Assembly: GCA_964524225.1 (NCBI GenBank)
Contig: CAZGEW010000008.1
Span: 1-27,081, forward strand
Direction: 5' to 3'
Length of the DNA: 27,081 nt
Source: GCA-2688775 sp964524225
GTDB taxonomy: Archaea; Nanobdellota; Nanobdellia; Woesearchaeales; GW2011-AR4
Shown here in pieces: positions 1 to 6,237 of the stretch (position 1 is its first letter; every line of letters starts with the position of its first letter). The notes beneath the pieces were generated by a model. The model saw only the letters and a list, made by a program, of their open reading frames with translations, was not told the origin of the DNA and ran no database searches. A program made the position numbers and the translations under genes.

Positions 1-1
1 A

Positions 2-43
2 GAAGATGAATCTTATATAAGTCATGGTATAGTTGTACATAAC
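2..43 (+). other. C-terminal end of an intein inside SufB (partial)
   Basis: The reading frame that becomes SufB is open to the left edge of the window. Its first 14 residues, EDESYISHGIVVHN, are not SufB sequence. They match the intein C-terminal block: an acidic-aromatic stretch, then G-I-V-V-H-N, with the penultimate His and terminal Asn needed for Asn cyclisation. The next residue is the +1 Cys (codon 44-46), which starts the SufB motif CTAPIYSSDSLHSAVVELIA. In ordinary SufB this Cys follows Glu-Gly. The splice junction is therefore read as Asn(41-43)/Cys(44-46). The rest of the intein, including any homing endonuclease, and the N-extein lie off the window. Whether it is one precursor or a split intein cannot be seen. 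Confidence 0.9.
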
Positions 44-751
44 TGCACCGCCCCAATCTACTCCTCAGATTCACTACACAGCGCAGTAGTTGAATTAATA
101 GCAATGGCTGGCTCAAGGATACAATACACTACAATACAGAACTGGAGTAATAACGTCTATAATCTTGTCACAAAAAGGGCTTTTGCTTATGAAAATTCAA
201 CTGTTTTTTGGGTTGATGGAAACTTAGGTTCAAAGACTACTATGAAATATCCTTCTGTTTATTTACTTGGCCAAGGTGCAAAAGCAGAAATTTTGAGTGT
301 AGCATTTGCAGGCAAAGGTCAACACCAAGATGCTGGTGGCAAAATATTGCATTTTGCACCAAATACAAGCTCAAGAATAACTTCAAAATCTGTAAGCAAG
401 GATGGCGGTAGAACAACTTATAGAGGCTTATTAAAGGTTGCAGAAAATTGCAAAAATGTGAAATCGCATGTAACTTGCGATGCACTAATCCTCGATGAAA
501 AATCAGCATCTGACACTGTGCCATATATGGAAATTAATGAAAAAAATGTAACTGTTGAGCACGAAGCTACAGTTGGCAAAATCGGAGAGGAGCAATTATT
601 TTACTTGATGAGCCGCGGCTTAAGTGAGGACCAAGCAAAAACAATGATAGTAAGTGGCTTTATGGAACCATTCACAAAAGAATTGCCGCTTGAATATGCT
701 ATTGAACTTAATAGGCTTATCGCCTTGAATATGGAAGGCTCTGTCGGATGA
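2..751 (+). CDS. sufB: SufB, Fe-S cluster assembly scaffold, C-terminal part after an intein (5' partial)
   Basis: SufB is the scaffold subunit of the cytosolic SufBCD complex on which Fe-S clusters are built. From the Cys at 44-46 to the stop there are 235 residues, the normal length of the SufB C-terminal half. Diagnostic segments are CTAPIYSSDSLHSAVVELIA, YTTIQNWSNNVYNLVTKRA, FWVDGNLGSKTTMKYPS, VEHEATVGKIGEEQLFYLMS and the classic C-terminus ALNMEGSVG. From memory of E. coli SufB, the first Cys corresponds to functional Cys254 and the Cys in HVTCDALIL to Cys405. The frame opens with intein residues (2-43), so the first internal ATG (104) is not the true start. It is followed by a 1-kb inverted-repeat-flanked segment and then sufD, and is presumably the first gene of the locus seen here. 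Confidence 0.95.
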   Translation, partial: EDESYISHGIVVHNCTAPIYSSDSLHSAVVELIAMAGSRIQYTTIQNWSNNVYNLVTKRAFAYENSTVFWVDGNLGSKTTMKYPSVYLLGQGAKAEILSVAFAGKGQHQDAGGKILHFAPNTSSRITSKSVSKDGGRTTYRGLLKVAENCKNVKSHVTCDALILDEKSASDTVPYMEINEKNVTVEHEATVGKIGEEQLFYLMSRGLSEDQAKTMIVSGFMEPFTKELPLEYAIELNRLIALNMEGSVG

Positions 752-836
752 GAATCAATAACAAAGTAGATTAAAAATGAGTCACCATTTACACAAAGGT
801 AAGAAGAAAAAGAAGTAATCTAAAAATTCAATCTGT

Positions 837-853
837 GATTTGCTTCGCAAATT
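837..853. repeat. Short hairpin, 7-bp stem, loop ttc
   Basis: gatttgc (837-843) pairs with gcaaatt (847-853) around the loop ttc, with one G-T wobble at the base. It is part of the left inverted repeat of the 827-1863 segment and shares the 3-nt loop seen in the other suf-locus hairpins. Confidence 0.6.
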
Positions 854-866
854 ACAAAAAATAGTC

Positions 867-903
867 TCGGCAAAAATTTGTCCTACCACTAAATTTTTGC
901 CGA
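867..903. repeat. Perfect hairpin, 13-bp stem, 11-nt loop
   Basis: tcggcaaaaattt (867-879) is exactly complementary to aaatttttgccga (891-903), with loop 880-890. It sits 18 nt upstream of the unknown gene at 922 and forms the inner part of the left inverted repeat. Confidence 0.85.
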
Positions 904-921
904 AATTTATACAATAGTTGA

Positions 922-1761
922 ATGGTTAATAAAGATGAGAATATGGAAAGAATAATCTTACCAAACGGTTTCCCAAGATTTGATGAAGAAATTCAATCGA
1001 AGTTAGAAGAAGTTGTGCAAAAAAGCAGTTATAATCCTCGACAAGTAGCAGAAAAGCGTGAAATCAGCAGTGATGGGTGGTTACTTTGGAGTGGAATGAA
1101 AACCTTAAATATTCTAAAGGTATTTCAAGAATGGTATTTAGCATTCCAAAAAGGGAACATTGACGAAATCCAAAAATTATCTCGTAAAAGACAATATGGT
1201 AATACATTAACAACCAACTGGGGAGCTTATGTGAAAAAATTTGGAGATATATGGCTCTTTAGTGATGAAACTTCTTTTAAATATATTAAAGAAATGGGAG
1301 GTACTATTTTTATGGATGCTCTCTTTATTGAACAAAGTTTCCAGCACTATATATCATCTAGGTTACATCACGTTGGGTCAAAATTGGATGAAATAGGCTT
1401 AGAAATTATTCAGGAGATGGTTGATGAAGGGGGGACCATTAAACCAAATGCAATGGTAGAATCAGAAAGGTTTCGAGAGGATGAAGTGACCACAATTTTT
1501 AGAGGTAATGATTTGAAAGATTTAGTTGTAGTGTACGGTTATATTTTAGATAGAAAAGAACTAAGAAACGTAATTTTTCGCAATAATTCCATCTACCACC
1601 AAAAAGAACTAGACAAAAGAGACAGAATAATTCTTTTTTTAAAAGAAGGAGAAAATCTTATTGCTCAAGGTTTTTATGTAGTAAATAGTGTGTACGAGCA
1701 ACATAATCTTCCACATTTTGAAGCATCGAGTACAGGTAAAACTTTCCGAAGATTTGAGTAG
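922..1761 (+). CDS. Protein of unknown function, cargo of the inverted-repeat-flanked segment
   Basis: A 279-residue, apparently soluble protein that I do not recognise. It has no signal peptide, no clear membrane segment and no Cys cluster. It is rich in charged and aromatic residues (for example SSDGWLLWSGMKTLN near the N-terminus, and KELDKRDRIILFLKEGE near the C-terminus). I see no transposase DDE, HUH or serine/tyrosine recombinase signature. The frame starts at ATG 922; an in-frame ATG at 943 is an alternative and suits the weak TATA-like aatttatac at 905-913 better. No Shine-Dalgarno is visible for either. It lies between sufB and sufD, enclosed by imperfect inverted repeats, so it may be a passenger gene and not part of the Fe-S pathway. 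That it is a real gene is supported by its length in AT-rich DNA and by strand agreement with its neighbours. Confidence 0.7.
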   Translation: MVNKDENMERIILPNGFPRFDEEIQSKLEEVVQKSSYNPRQVAEKREISSDGWLLWSGMKTLNILKVFQEWYLAFQKGNIDEIQKLSRKRQYGNTLTTNWGAYVKKFGDIWLFSDETSFKYIKEMGGTIFMDALFIEQSFQHYISSRLHHVGSKLDEIGLEIIQEMVDEGGTIKPNAMVESERFREDEVTTIFRGNDLKDLVVVYGYILDRKELRNVIFRNNSIYHQKELDKRDRIILFLKEGENLIAQGFYVVNSVYEQHNLPHFEASSTGKTFRRFE

Positions 1762-1792
1762 AAGATAAATAATTTCATAACAAATAAATAGG

Positions 1793-1829
1793 CTCGGCAT
1801 TTTTTAGTGGCCGATAAAAAAATGTCGAG
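1793..1829. repeat. Hairpin, 13-bp stem with one G-U pair, 11-nt loop
   Basis: ctcggcatttttt (1793-1805) pairs with aaaaaatgtcgag (1817-1829), loop 1806-1816. It lies 31 nt after the stop of the unknown gene and is the inverted counterpart of the hairpin at 867-903. Confidence 0.75.
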
Positions 1830-1935
1830 TACAAGAGTTTGTGAGCGAAGCAAACAGATTGAAGAATTAAAAAATATAAAATAAATTAAAGATAAACTTA
1901 ACTTAATTTACACAAAATTAGTAGAGGTTCTAATT

Positions 1936-3135
1936 ATGTTTAAAGAACAAAAATTAATTACCAAAAATGCTATGGAACAACTAAGCCAAGTTCAAAGTAC
2001 TTTCACAAATAAAAAAAAGAAAGAAGCTTTGGATAAGTTTAATTCTATTCCAATATCAAAAGAAAAAGATGAGGATTGGCGTTATACTAATATTGAAAAA
2101 TTAGATTTACAAAAATTTTTGCCTTTTGAAGGAAAGACGAAAATTTTTGTCACAAGATTAAGTGAAGATTTAAAAGAGAAGGGAGTTGTTTTGACTGATA
2201 TAAATACAGCACTTGATAAATATCAAATTACACAAGAATATTTTTCTAAAAATTTAAATGTAAAAAATGACAAATTTAATGCATTAAATTTGTCATTTTT
2301 TAATAATGGAGTTTTTTTATATGTTCCTAAAAATGTTGAATTTGATGAACCAATCAGGGTTAATTTTGATTTTGATGAACAAAATAGCATTTTACATAAT
2401 ACGATAATAGTTGACCAAAACAGTAAAATAGATTTCATTGAAGAATATTCAAACAAAGAAATAAACCAAGAACAACTTAATGCTTGTGTTACAGAAGTAT
2501 TTGCAAATAATGATTCGAAAATCAATTTTTATCACTTAAATAATTGGACAAAAAATGTTTACAATTTTACAAATATTGTTGGAACTTTGGAGAGAGATGC
2601 TTCAGTAAACTGGATTTCTGGCTGTTTTGGAGGAAAATTGAACAGACTTAGAATTGACACAAACTTTAATGCTCAAGGCTCACAATGTAATAATGTCGGT
2701 ATATTTTTAGGTAAAGGAAAAGAGCATATTGACTTTACAACAAATGTTTATCACAATGTTGAAAATACAACAAATGACATTTTGGTTGATGGTATTTTAA
2801 AAGATGAAGCATCTTCAGTTTATAGAGGATTAATAAGGATTGAAAAACAGGCACAAAAAACAAATTCGTATCTTGCAAATCACATATTAAAGCTTGGAGA
2901 AAAAACATTAGCCAACAGCATTCCAAGCTTAAAGATTGATGCAAATGATGTCAGAGCAAGCCATGGTGCAACAGTTGGCCAGATTAATGAAGAGCATTTA
3001 TTTTACTTGATGACGAGAGGATTGTCAAGACAAGAAGCAGAAAGATTAATTGTAGAGGGGTTTTTTGAGCCGGTTATACAGAAAATACCTCTGGAAGAGT
3101 TAAGAGAGAGAATAAGGGGATTGATTAAGCAATAA
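1936..3135 (+). CDS. sufD: SufD, subunit of the SufBCD Fe-S assembly complex
   Basis: A SufB/SufD-family protein of 399 residues, close to the usual SufD length. SufD pairs with SufB to form the scaffold clamped by the SufC ATPase. Visible family segments are DEDWRYTNIEKLD near residues 40-55, ALNLSFFNNGVFLYVPKNVE (about 116-135), DGILKDEASSVYRGLIRIEK, and the C-terminal ASHGATVGQINEEHLFYLMT with the functionally important His. Unlike the SufB here it carries no intein. A Shine-Dalgarno-like gaggt (1924-1928) precedes ATG 1936 by 7 nt. Residues 109-123 are encoded by a 42-bp perfect palindrome (2261-2302) that coincides with a conserved stretch of the family. It is separated from sufB by the 827-1863 segment and followed by a small unknown gene and sufS. 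Confidence 0.95.
   Translation: MFKEQKLITKNAMEQLSQVQSTFTNKKKKEALDKFNSIPISKEKDEDWRYTNIEKLDLQKFLPFEGKTKIFVTRLSEDLKEKGVVLTDINTALDKYQITQEYFSKNLNVKNDKFNALNLSFFNNGVFLYVPKNVEFDEPIRVNFDFDEQNSILHNTIIVDQNSKIDFIEEYSNKEINQEQLNACVTEVFANNDSKINFYHLNNWTKNVYNFTNIVGTLERDASVNWISGCFGGKLNRLRIDTNFNAQGSQCNNVGIFLGKGKEHIDFTTNVYHNVENTTNDILVDGILKDEASSVYRGLIRIEKQAQKTNSYLANHILKLGEKTLANSIPSLKIDANDVRASHGATVGQINEEHLFYLMTRGLSRQEAERLIVEGFFEPVIQKIPLEELRERIRGLIKQ
2261..2302. repeat. 42-bp perfect palindrome within sufD
   Basis: Positions 2261-2281 are the exact reverse complement of 2282-2302, with no unpaired loop base (centre tg|ca). It begins taaaaaatgac and ends gtcattttt plus ta. In the sufD frame it encodes VKNDKFNALNLSFFN without interrupting the protein. 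Confidence 0.9.
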
Positions 3136-3157
3136 TTTTTATTTTAAAATTTAGAAG

Positions 3158-3188
3158 AAAAATTTCAATGCTTTGCATTGAAATTTTT
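3158..3188. repeat. Perfect hairpin, 14-bp stem, loop ttt
   Basis: aaaaatttcaatgc (3158-3171) and gcattgaaattttt (3175-3188) flank the loop ttt. It lies between the sufD stop and the small gene at 3203. Confidence 0.9.
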
Positions 3189-3202
3189 AAATAATAAATA
3201 CT

Positions 3203-3520
3203 ATGAACTCAATTGACGAATTAGTGTGTGATAGGGAATCAGTGTACGATTACATCAAAAAAATGGGAAACGGTGTCTATAATCTAAAACTTAATTATGA
3301 CTACATTAAAAACAGAACAGATCTACAACTTTTGGTAGTATTTGGCCAAATAATTGGCAATATTTTAACTCTTAAGGGAATAAGTATTATAAGTGAGCCT
3401 TCCCAAGAAAGCTTCCAAGTTAACATATCGAAAGGTCTTTCGTTTGATATATCTTGTGAAGCTGTTGAATATATTAGATGTATTATTCAAACCGTTAAAC
3501 CAAAGAGTGAATATTTATAG
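3203..3520 (+). CDS. Small protein of unknown function between sufD and sufS
   Basis: A 105-residue protein that I do not recognise. It appears soluble, with two Cys (residues 9 and about 85) not arranged as a metal site, and a mixed alpha/beta-looking pattern (hydrophobic LQLLVVFGQIIGNILTLKGI in the middle). ATG 3203 lies 15 nt after a perfect hairpin and shows no Shine-Dalgarno. The stop is 23 nt before the sufS start, so it is probably cotranscribed with the suf genes. No standard SUF component matches. It may be a lineage-specific accessory protein or a passenger gene. The modest length and lack of a recognised domain keep confidence moderate. Confidence 0.6.
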   Translation: MNSIDELVCDRESVYDYIKKMGNGVYNLKLNYDYIKNRTDLQLLVVFGQIIGNILTLKGISIISEPSQESFQVNISKGLSFDISCEAVEYIRCIIQTVKPKSEYL

Positions 3521-3543
3521 GTTATAGAAAACCTCAATAAAAA

Positions 3544-4800
3544 ATGCTTAAAACAAAAACATTTGCAAAAAATTTCGCATCAAATGCGAAATTTTTTGAT
3601 GCTATCAGGAAAGACTTTCCTATTTTAGAGAGAAAAGTTCACGGAAAACCATTAGTTTACTTAGATAACGCTGCAACATCCCAAAAACCAAAGCAAGTAA
3701 TTGATGCAATTGATTTTTACTACAAAAACTATAATGCCAATATCCATAGAAGCATTCATCAGCTTGGAGAAGAGGCAACTGCAAAATTTGAAGAAGCACA
3801 TCAGAAGGTTGCAGACTTTATTAATGCTGATTCTTACCAAAATATTATTTTTACTAAAAATACTACAGAATCTCTCAATTTATTGGCATATTCATTAACT
3901 TCAAACTTAAAAAAAGATGATGAAATTGTCATATCGCAAATGGAGCATCACAGCAATTTTGTGCCTTGGCAACAGTTGGCAAAGCAGAGAAAATTAAAGC
4001 TAAAATTTATTAAAATTGATGAAGAAGGAAAACTTGATGAAGAAAGCGTCAAAGAAAACATAACAAAAAAAACAAAAATAGTTTCTGTAACACATGTCTC
4101 TAATGTATTAGGCACAGTAAATCGAATTCAAGAATTAGCAAAAATCGCACACGAAAAGGGTGCGATTTTTGTTGTCGATGGAGCTCAAGCAGTTCCTCAT
4201 ATGCCTATTGATGTAAAAAAGCTTGATGTTGATTTTTATGCATTTTCAGCTCATAAAATGCTTGGACCAACCGGAATTGGTGTTCTGTATGGTAAACAAG
4301 AATTGCTTGAAAATATGCAGCCATTTTTATATGGCGGTGAGATGATAAGGGAAGTTAGGTTTGATAATACGTCATTTAATGATTTACCTTGGAAATTTGA
4401 AGCTGGCACTCCAAATATTGCTGATGGCATATGCTTAGGAGTTGCCATTGATTATCTTAATAAAATTGGAATGAGGCAAATACAACAAAGAGATAAAGAG
4501 CTTGTTGACTATGCAATAGAAAAGCTTAAAGAGATTGATAGAGTGACAATCTATGGCCCAAAAGAAAGAGGCGCTGTTGTTTCATTTAATGTTTATGGTG
4601 TCCATGCTCACGATGTTTCACAAGTGCTGGATAGTGAAGGAGTTGCGATAAGAGCAGGACATCATTGTGCTATGCCTCTACACTCTGTTTTAGGTATAAA
4701 TTCAACTGCAAGAGCTAGCTTTTACTTGTATAACACAGAAAAAGAGGTTGATATGTTTATTAATGGGATCTATAAAGTAAAAAATATATTTGGTTGTTGA
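3544..4800 (+). CDS. sufS: SufS, group II cysteine desulfurase (PLP-dependent)
   Basis: SufS removes sulfur from L-cysteine as an enzyme persulfide and passes it on for Fe-S assembly. The 418-residue protein has the expected sites: RKDFPILERKVHGKPLVYLD near the N-terminus, cofactor Asp212 in VVDGAQ, the PLP-binding Lys238 in SAHKMLGPTGIG, and the persulfide Cys375 in RAGHHCAMPLH. The short loop around that Cys is typical of SufS as opposed to IscS. The first ~20 residues, before AIRKDFPIL, exceed the usual SufS start, and their codons contain a perfect hairpin (3566-3598). No alternative in-frame ATG is available there, so ATG 3544 is kept. With sufU downstream, sulfur transfer is likely SufS to SufU as in Gram-positive bacteria (inference). 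Confidence 0.96.
   Translation: MLKTKTFAKNFASNAKFFDAIRKDFPILERKVHGKPLVYLDNAATSQKPKQVIDAIDFYYKNYNANIHRSIHQLGEEATAKFEEAHQKVADFINADSYQNIIFTKNTTESLNLLAYSLTSNLKKDDEIVISQMEHHSNFVPWQQLAKQRKLKLKFIKIDEEGKLDEESVKENITKKTKIVSVTHVSNVLGTVNRIQELAKIAHEKGAIFVVDGAQAVPHMPIDVKKLDVDFYAFSAHKMLGPTGIGVLYGKQELLENMQPFLYGGEMIREVRFDNTSFNDLPWKFEAGTPNIADGICLGVAIDYLNKIGMRQIQQRDKELVDYAIEKLKEIDRVTIYGPKERGAVVSFNVYGVHAHDVSQVLDSEGVAIRAGHHCAMPLHSVLGINSTARASFYLYNTEKEVDMFINGIYKVKNIFGC
3566..3598. repeat. Perfect hairpin, 15-bp stem, loop caa, inside the sufS start
   Basis: caaaaaatttcgcat (3566-3580) is complementary to atgcgaaattttttg (3584-3598). It encodes residues 8-19 of SufS (roughly AKNFASNAKFFD), the non-conserved N-terminal extension. 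Confidence 0.9.
4139..4171. repeat. Hairpin, 12-bp stem, 9-nt loop, inside sufS
   Basis: caaaaatcgcac (4139-4150) is complementary to gtgcgatttttg (4160-4171). It lies in codons for the conserved AKIAHEKGAIFVVDG segment of SufS, so it coexists with strong protein constraint. Confidence 0.75.
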
Positions 4801-4807
4801 TTATTGT

Positions 4808-4838
4808 GAAAATTTTTCATCTTCGATGAAAAATTTTC
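4808..4838. repeat. Perfect hairpin, 14-bp stem, loop ttc
   Basis: gaaaatttttcatc (4808-4821) and gatgaaaaattttc (4825-4838) surround the loop ttc, directly after the sufS stop. It could act as a transcript-stabilising or attenuating hairpin. Confidence 0.9.
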
Positions 4839-4857
4839 CAGATGTAGAACTTGAGGA

Positions 4858-4892
4858 AAAAAATTTCATTTTCTAAGAAAATGAAATTTTTT
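4858..4892. repeat. Perfect hairpin, 16-bp stem, loop taa, just upstream of sufU
   Basis: Arms 4858-4873 and 4877-4892 are exactly complementary, starting aaaaaatttcattttc. The 3' arm ends 9 nt before the chosen sufU ATG at 4902, so it could influence translation initiation. Reading from an upstream TTG (4851) would translate this hairpin, which argues against that start. Confidence 0.9.
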
Positions 4893-4901
4893 AAATTTAA
4901 A

Positions 4902-5315
4902 ATGGACGCAGTAGAAATGATTTATCAGGAAAACATATTAGACCACTACAAAAATCCACGCAATTTTGGCAAGATAGATGATGCAAGTGTGCATCATCAT
5001 GAGTACAATCCACTTTGTGGAGATGAAGTAGATTTATTTTTGATTATAGATAAAAATAAAAAAGTTACTGACGTTAAGTTCAATGGTCATGGATGTGCAA
5101 TCTCACAAGCAAGTGCATCAATGCTTACAGAGCAGATAAAGGGCAAAAGCATTGATGAATTAAGAAAAATGACAAAAGAGGATATTTTGGAAATGCTTGG
5201 AATTCCAATAAGCCCTGTAAGGTTGAAATGTGCTTTATTATCATTAGATACATTGAAAAATAGTATATTGATTTTTGAGAAATATATTAAGAAAAAATTC
5301 AATGCAGAGCATTGA
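4902..5315 (+). CDS. sufU: SufU/IscU-family Fe-S scaffold or sulfur-transfer protein
   Basis: The protein accepts sulfur from SufS and/or holds nascent clusters. It has 137 residues from ATG 4902. The frame is open upstream to a TTG at 4851, but the extra 17 residues are hairpin-encoded Lys/Phe-rich sequence, and family members begin close to MIYQENILDHYKNPRNFG. The metal ligands are present: Cys39 and Asp41 in NPLCGDE, Cys65 in GHGCAISQASASM, and Cys110 in VRLKCALLS. Lys before the last Cys is the SufU pattern (IscU has His). However, the ~18-residue SufU-specific insertion between the second and third Cys is absent, giving IscU-like spacing. The last residues (KFNAEH) and the stop lie in a hairpin (5291-5323). 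It sits between sufS and sufC. Confidence 0.92.
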   Translation: MDAVEMIYQENILDHYKNPRNFGKIDDASVHHHEYNPLCGDEVDLFLIIDKNKKVTDVKFNGHGCAISQASASMLTEQIKGKSIDELRKMTKEDILEMLGIPISPVRLKCALLSLDTLKNSILIFEKYIKKKFNAEH

Positions 5316-5323
5316 ATTTTTTC
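5291..5323. repeat. Perfect hairpin, 15-bp stem, loop aga, spanning the sufU stop codon
   Basis: gaaaaaattcaatgc (5291-5305) and gcattgaattttttc (5309-5323) are complementary around aga. The sufU stop tga (5313-5315) lies in the 3' arm. Confidence 0.9.
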
Positions 5324-5342
5324 CAAAAGTAAGCCTGATACA

Positions 5343-5371
5343 AAAAATTTCAATCGAAGATTGAAATTTTT
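5343..5371. repeat. Perfect hairpin, 13-bp stem, loop gaa, upstream of sufC
   Basis: aaaaatttcaatc (5343-5355) and gattgaaattttt (5359-5371) surround gaa. It ends 14 nt before the sufC ATG. Confidence 0.9.
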
Positions 5372-5385
5372 GATATAATAATAAA

Positions 5386-6135
5386 ATGACAGACGAATTA
5401 ATCATAAAAGATTTACACGTAAGTGTAGAAGGCCAGAAAATCTTAAATGGTGTAGATTTAGTTGTAAGAAAAGGTGAAGTATGTGCTTTGATGGGGCCAA
5501 ATGGCTCAGGCAAATCTACTTTGGCGTACACTTTAATGGGACATCCAAAATATACTATTAATAAAGGTGAAGCTTGGTACAAAGCTCAGAATATATTGGA
5601 GTTAAAACCAGATGAAAGAGCAAAGCTTGGATTATTTTTATCATTTCAATATCCACAAGAAATAGCTGGAGTAAGTGTTTCAAACTTCTTAAGGACTGCT
5701 TATAATGCTATTAAACCACAACAAATTAGTGTTCATGATTTTGTGAAATTGCTTAAAGAAAAGATGAGGTTGCTCAAAATAGATGAGAGCTTTAGCAGAC
5801 GATATTTAAATGAAGGCTTCTCTGGTGGAGAGAAAAAAAGGACAGAGATATTGCAGTTAGCTGTTTTACAGCCTGAGATGGCAATACTCGATGAAACAGA
5901 TTCTGGATTAGATATAGATTCATTAAAAGTTGTAGCACACGGTATTAATACTTTGCTAGGTCCAAACGTAGGCGTTTTAATAATTACACATTACCAAAGA
6001 ATTTTAAACTACATAACACCTGATAGAGTACACATAATGGTTAAGGGTAAGATTATTAAAAGTGGTGGTAAGGAATTAGCACATGAATTGGAAGCAAAAG
6101 GATACGATGAAATTATAAAAGAAGCTGAGGTTTAA
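5386..6135 (+). CDS. sufC: SufC, ABC-type ATPase of the SufBCD complex
   Basis: SufC is a soluble ABC ATPase that drives conformational change of SufB-SufD during cluster assembly. It is 249 residues long, the normal size. Walker A is GPNGSGKST (37-45), the Q-loop region is FLSFQYPQEIAGVSV, the ABC signature is SGGEKKR from residue 146, and Walker B is MAILDETDSGLD with Asp169/Glu170. The DSGLD form is typical of SufC. The switch His202 is in IITHYQRIL. No membrane segments are present, as expected. In many operons sufC precedes sufB or sufD; here it follows sufU. ATG 5386 lacks a clear Shine-Dalgarno and is preceded by a perfect hairpin. Confidence 0.97.
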   Translation: MTDELIIKDLHVSVEGQKILNGVDLVVRKGEVCALMGPNGSGKSTLAYTLMGHPKYTINKGEAWYKAQNILELKPDERAKLGLFLSFQYPQEIAGVSVSNFLRTAYNAIKPQQISVHDFVKLLKEKMRLLKIDESFSRRYLNEGFSGGEKKRTEILQLAVLQPEMAILDETDSGLDIDSLKVVAHGINTLLGPNVGVLIITHYQRILNYITPDRVHIMVKGKIIKSGGKELAHELEAKGYDEIIKEAEV

Positions 6136-6237
6136 GATAGGTAGTTCAGAACTTTACTTTACACTCACAAAAAATATTTAAATAACAAAAATTCTTCACT
6201 AGAAATTGGAGAACTTCCCAGAAGTAAAACATTATTA

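Larger units (their letters stand above)
827..1863. mobile_element. ~1.04-kb segment bounded by ~75-bp imperfect inverted repeats, one unknown ORF inside
   Basis: The left end (827-903) and the reverse complement of the right end (1793-1863) share the same parts in the same order: the outer 9-mer ttcaatctg (827-835; complement at 1855-1863), then tttgcttcgc (839-848; complement at 1845-1854), then a 13-bp hairpin with an 11-nt loop. The hairpin arms are 867-879/891-903 on the left and 1793-1805/1817-1829 on the right, and the two loops share ccact/agtgg. The single gene at 922-1761 sits 18 nt inside the left repeat and 31 nt inside the right. It lies between sufB and sufD, which are usually close neighbours. 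This looks like an inserted unit, but no target-site duplication is obvious and the ORF is not a transposase I recognise. Paired transcription terminators are the alternative. Confidence 0.4.

Noticed and set aside
777..818. 13-codon ORF reading MSHHLHKGKKKKK between sufB and the inverted-repeat segment
   Set aside because: Too short and low in complexity to support as a gene. It has no ribosome site, though a conserved tiny basic peptide cannot be excluded.
2110..2151. Short palindromes caaaaatttttg and gacgaaaatttttgtc in sufD
   Set aside because: The second is imperfect and both are short, as expected in AT-rich DNA. They do not meet the stem length of the hairpin family.
4851..4901. Upstream TTG start for sufU adding 17 residues
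   Set aside because: The extra residues come from a perfect hairpin and are Lys/Phe-rich, with no match to the family. ATG 4902 gives a normal N-terminus.
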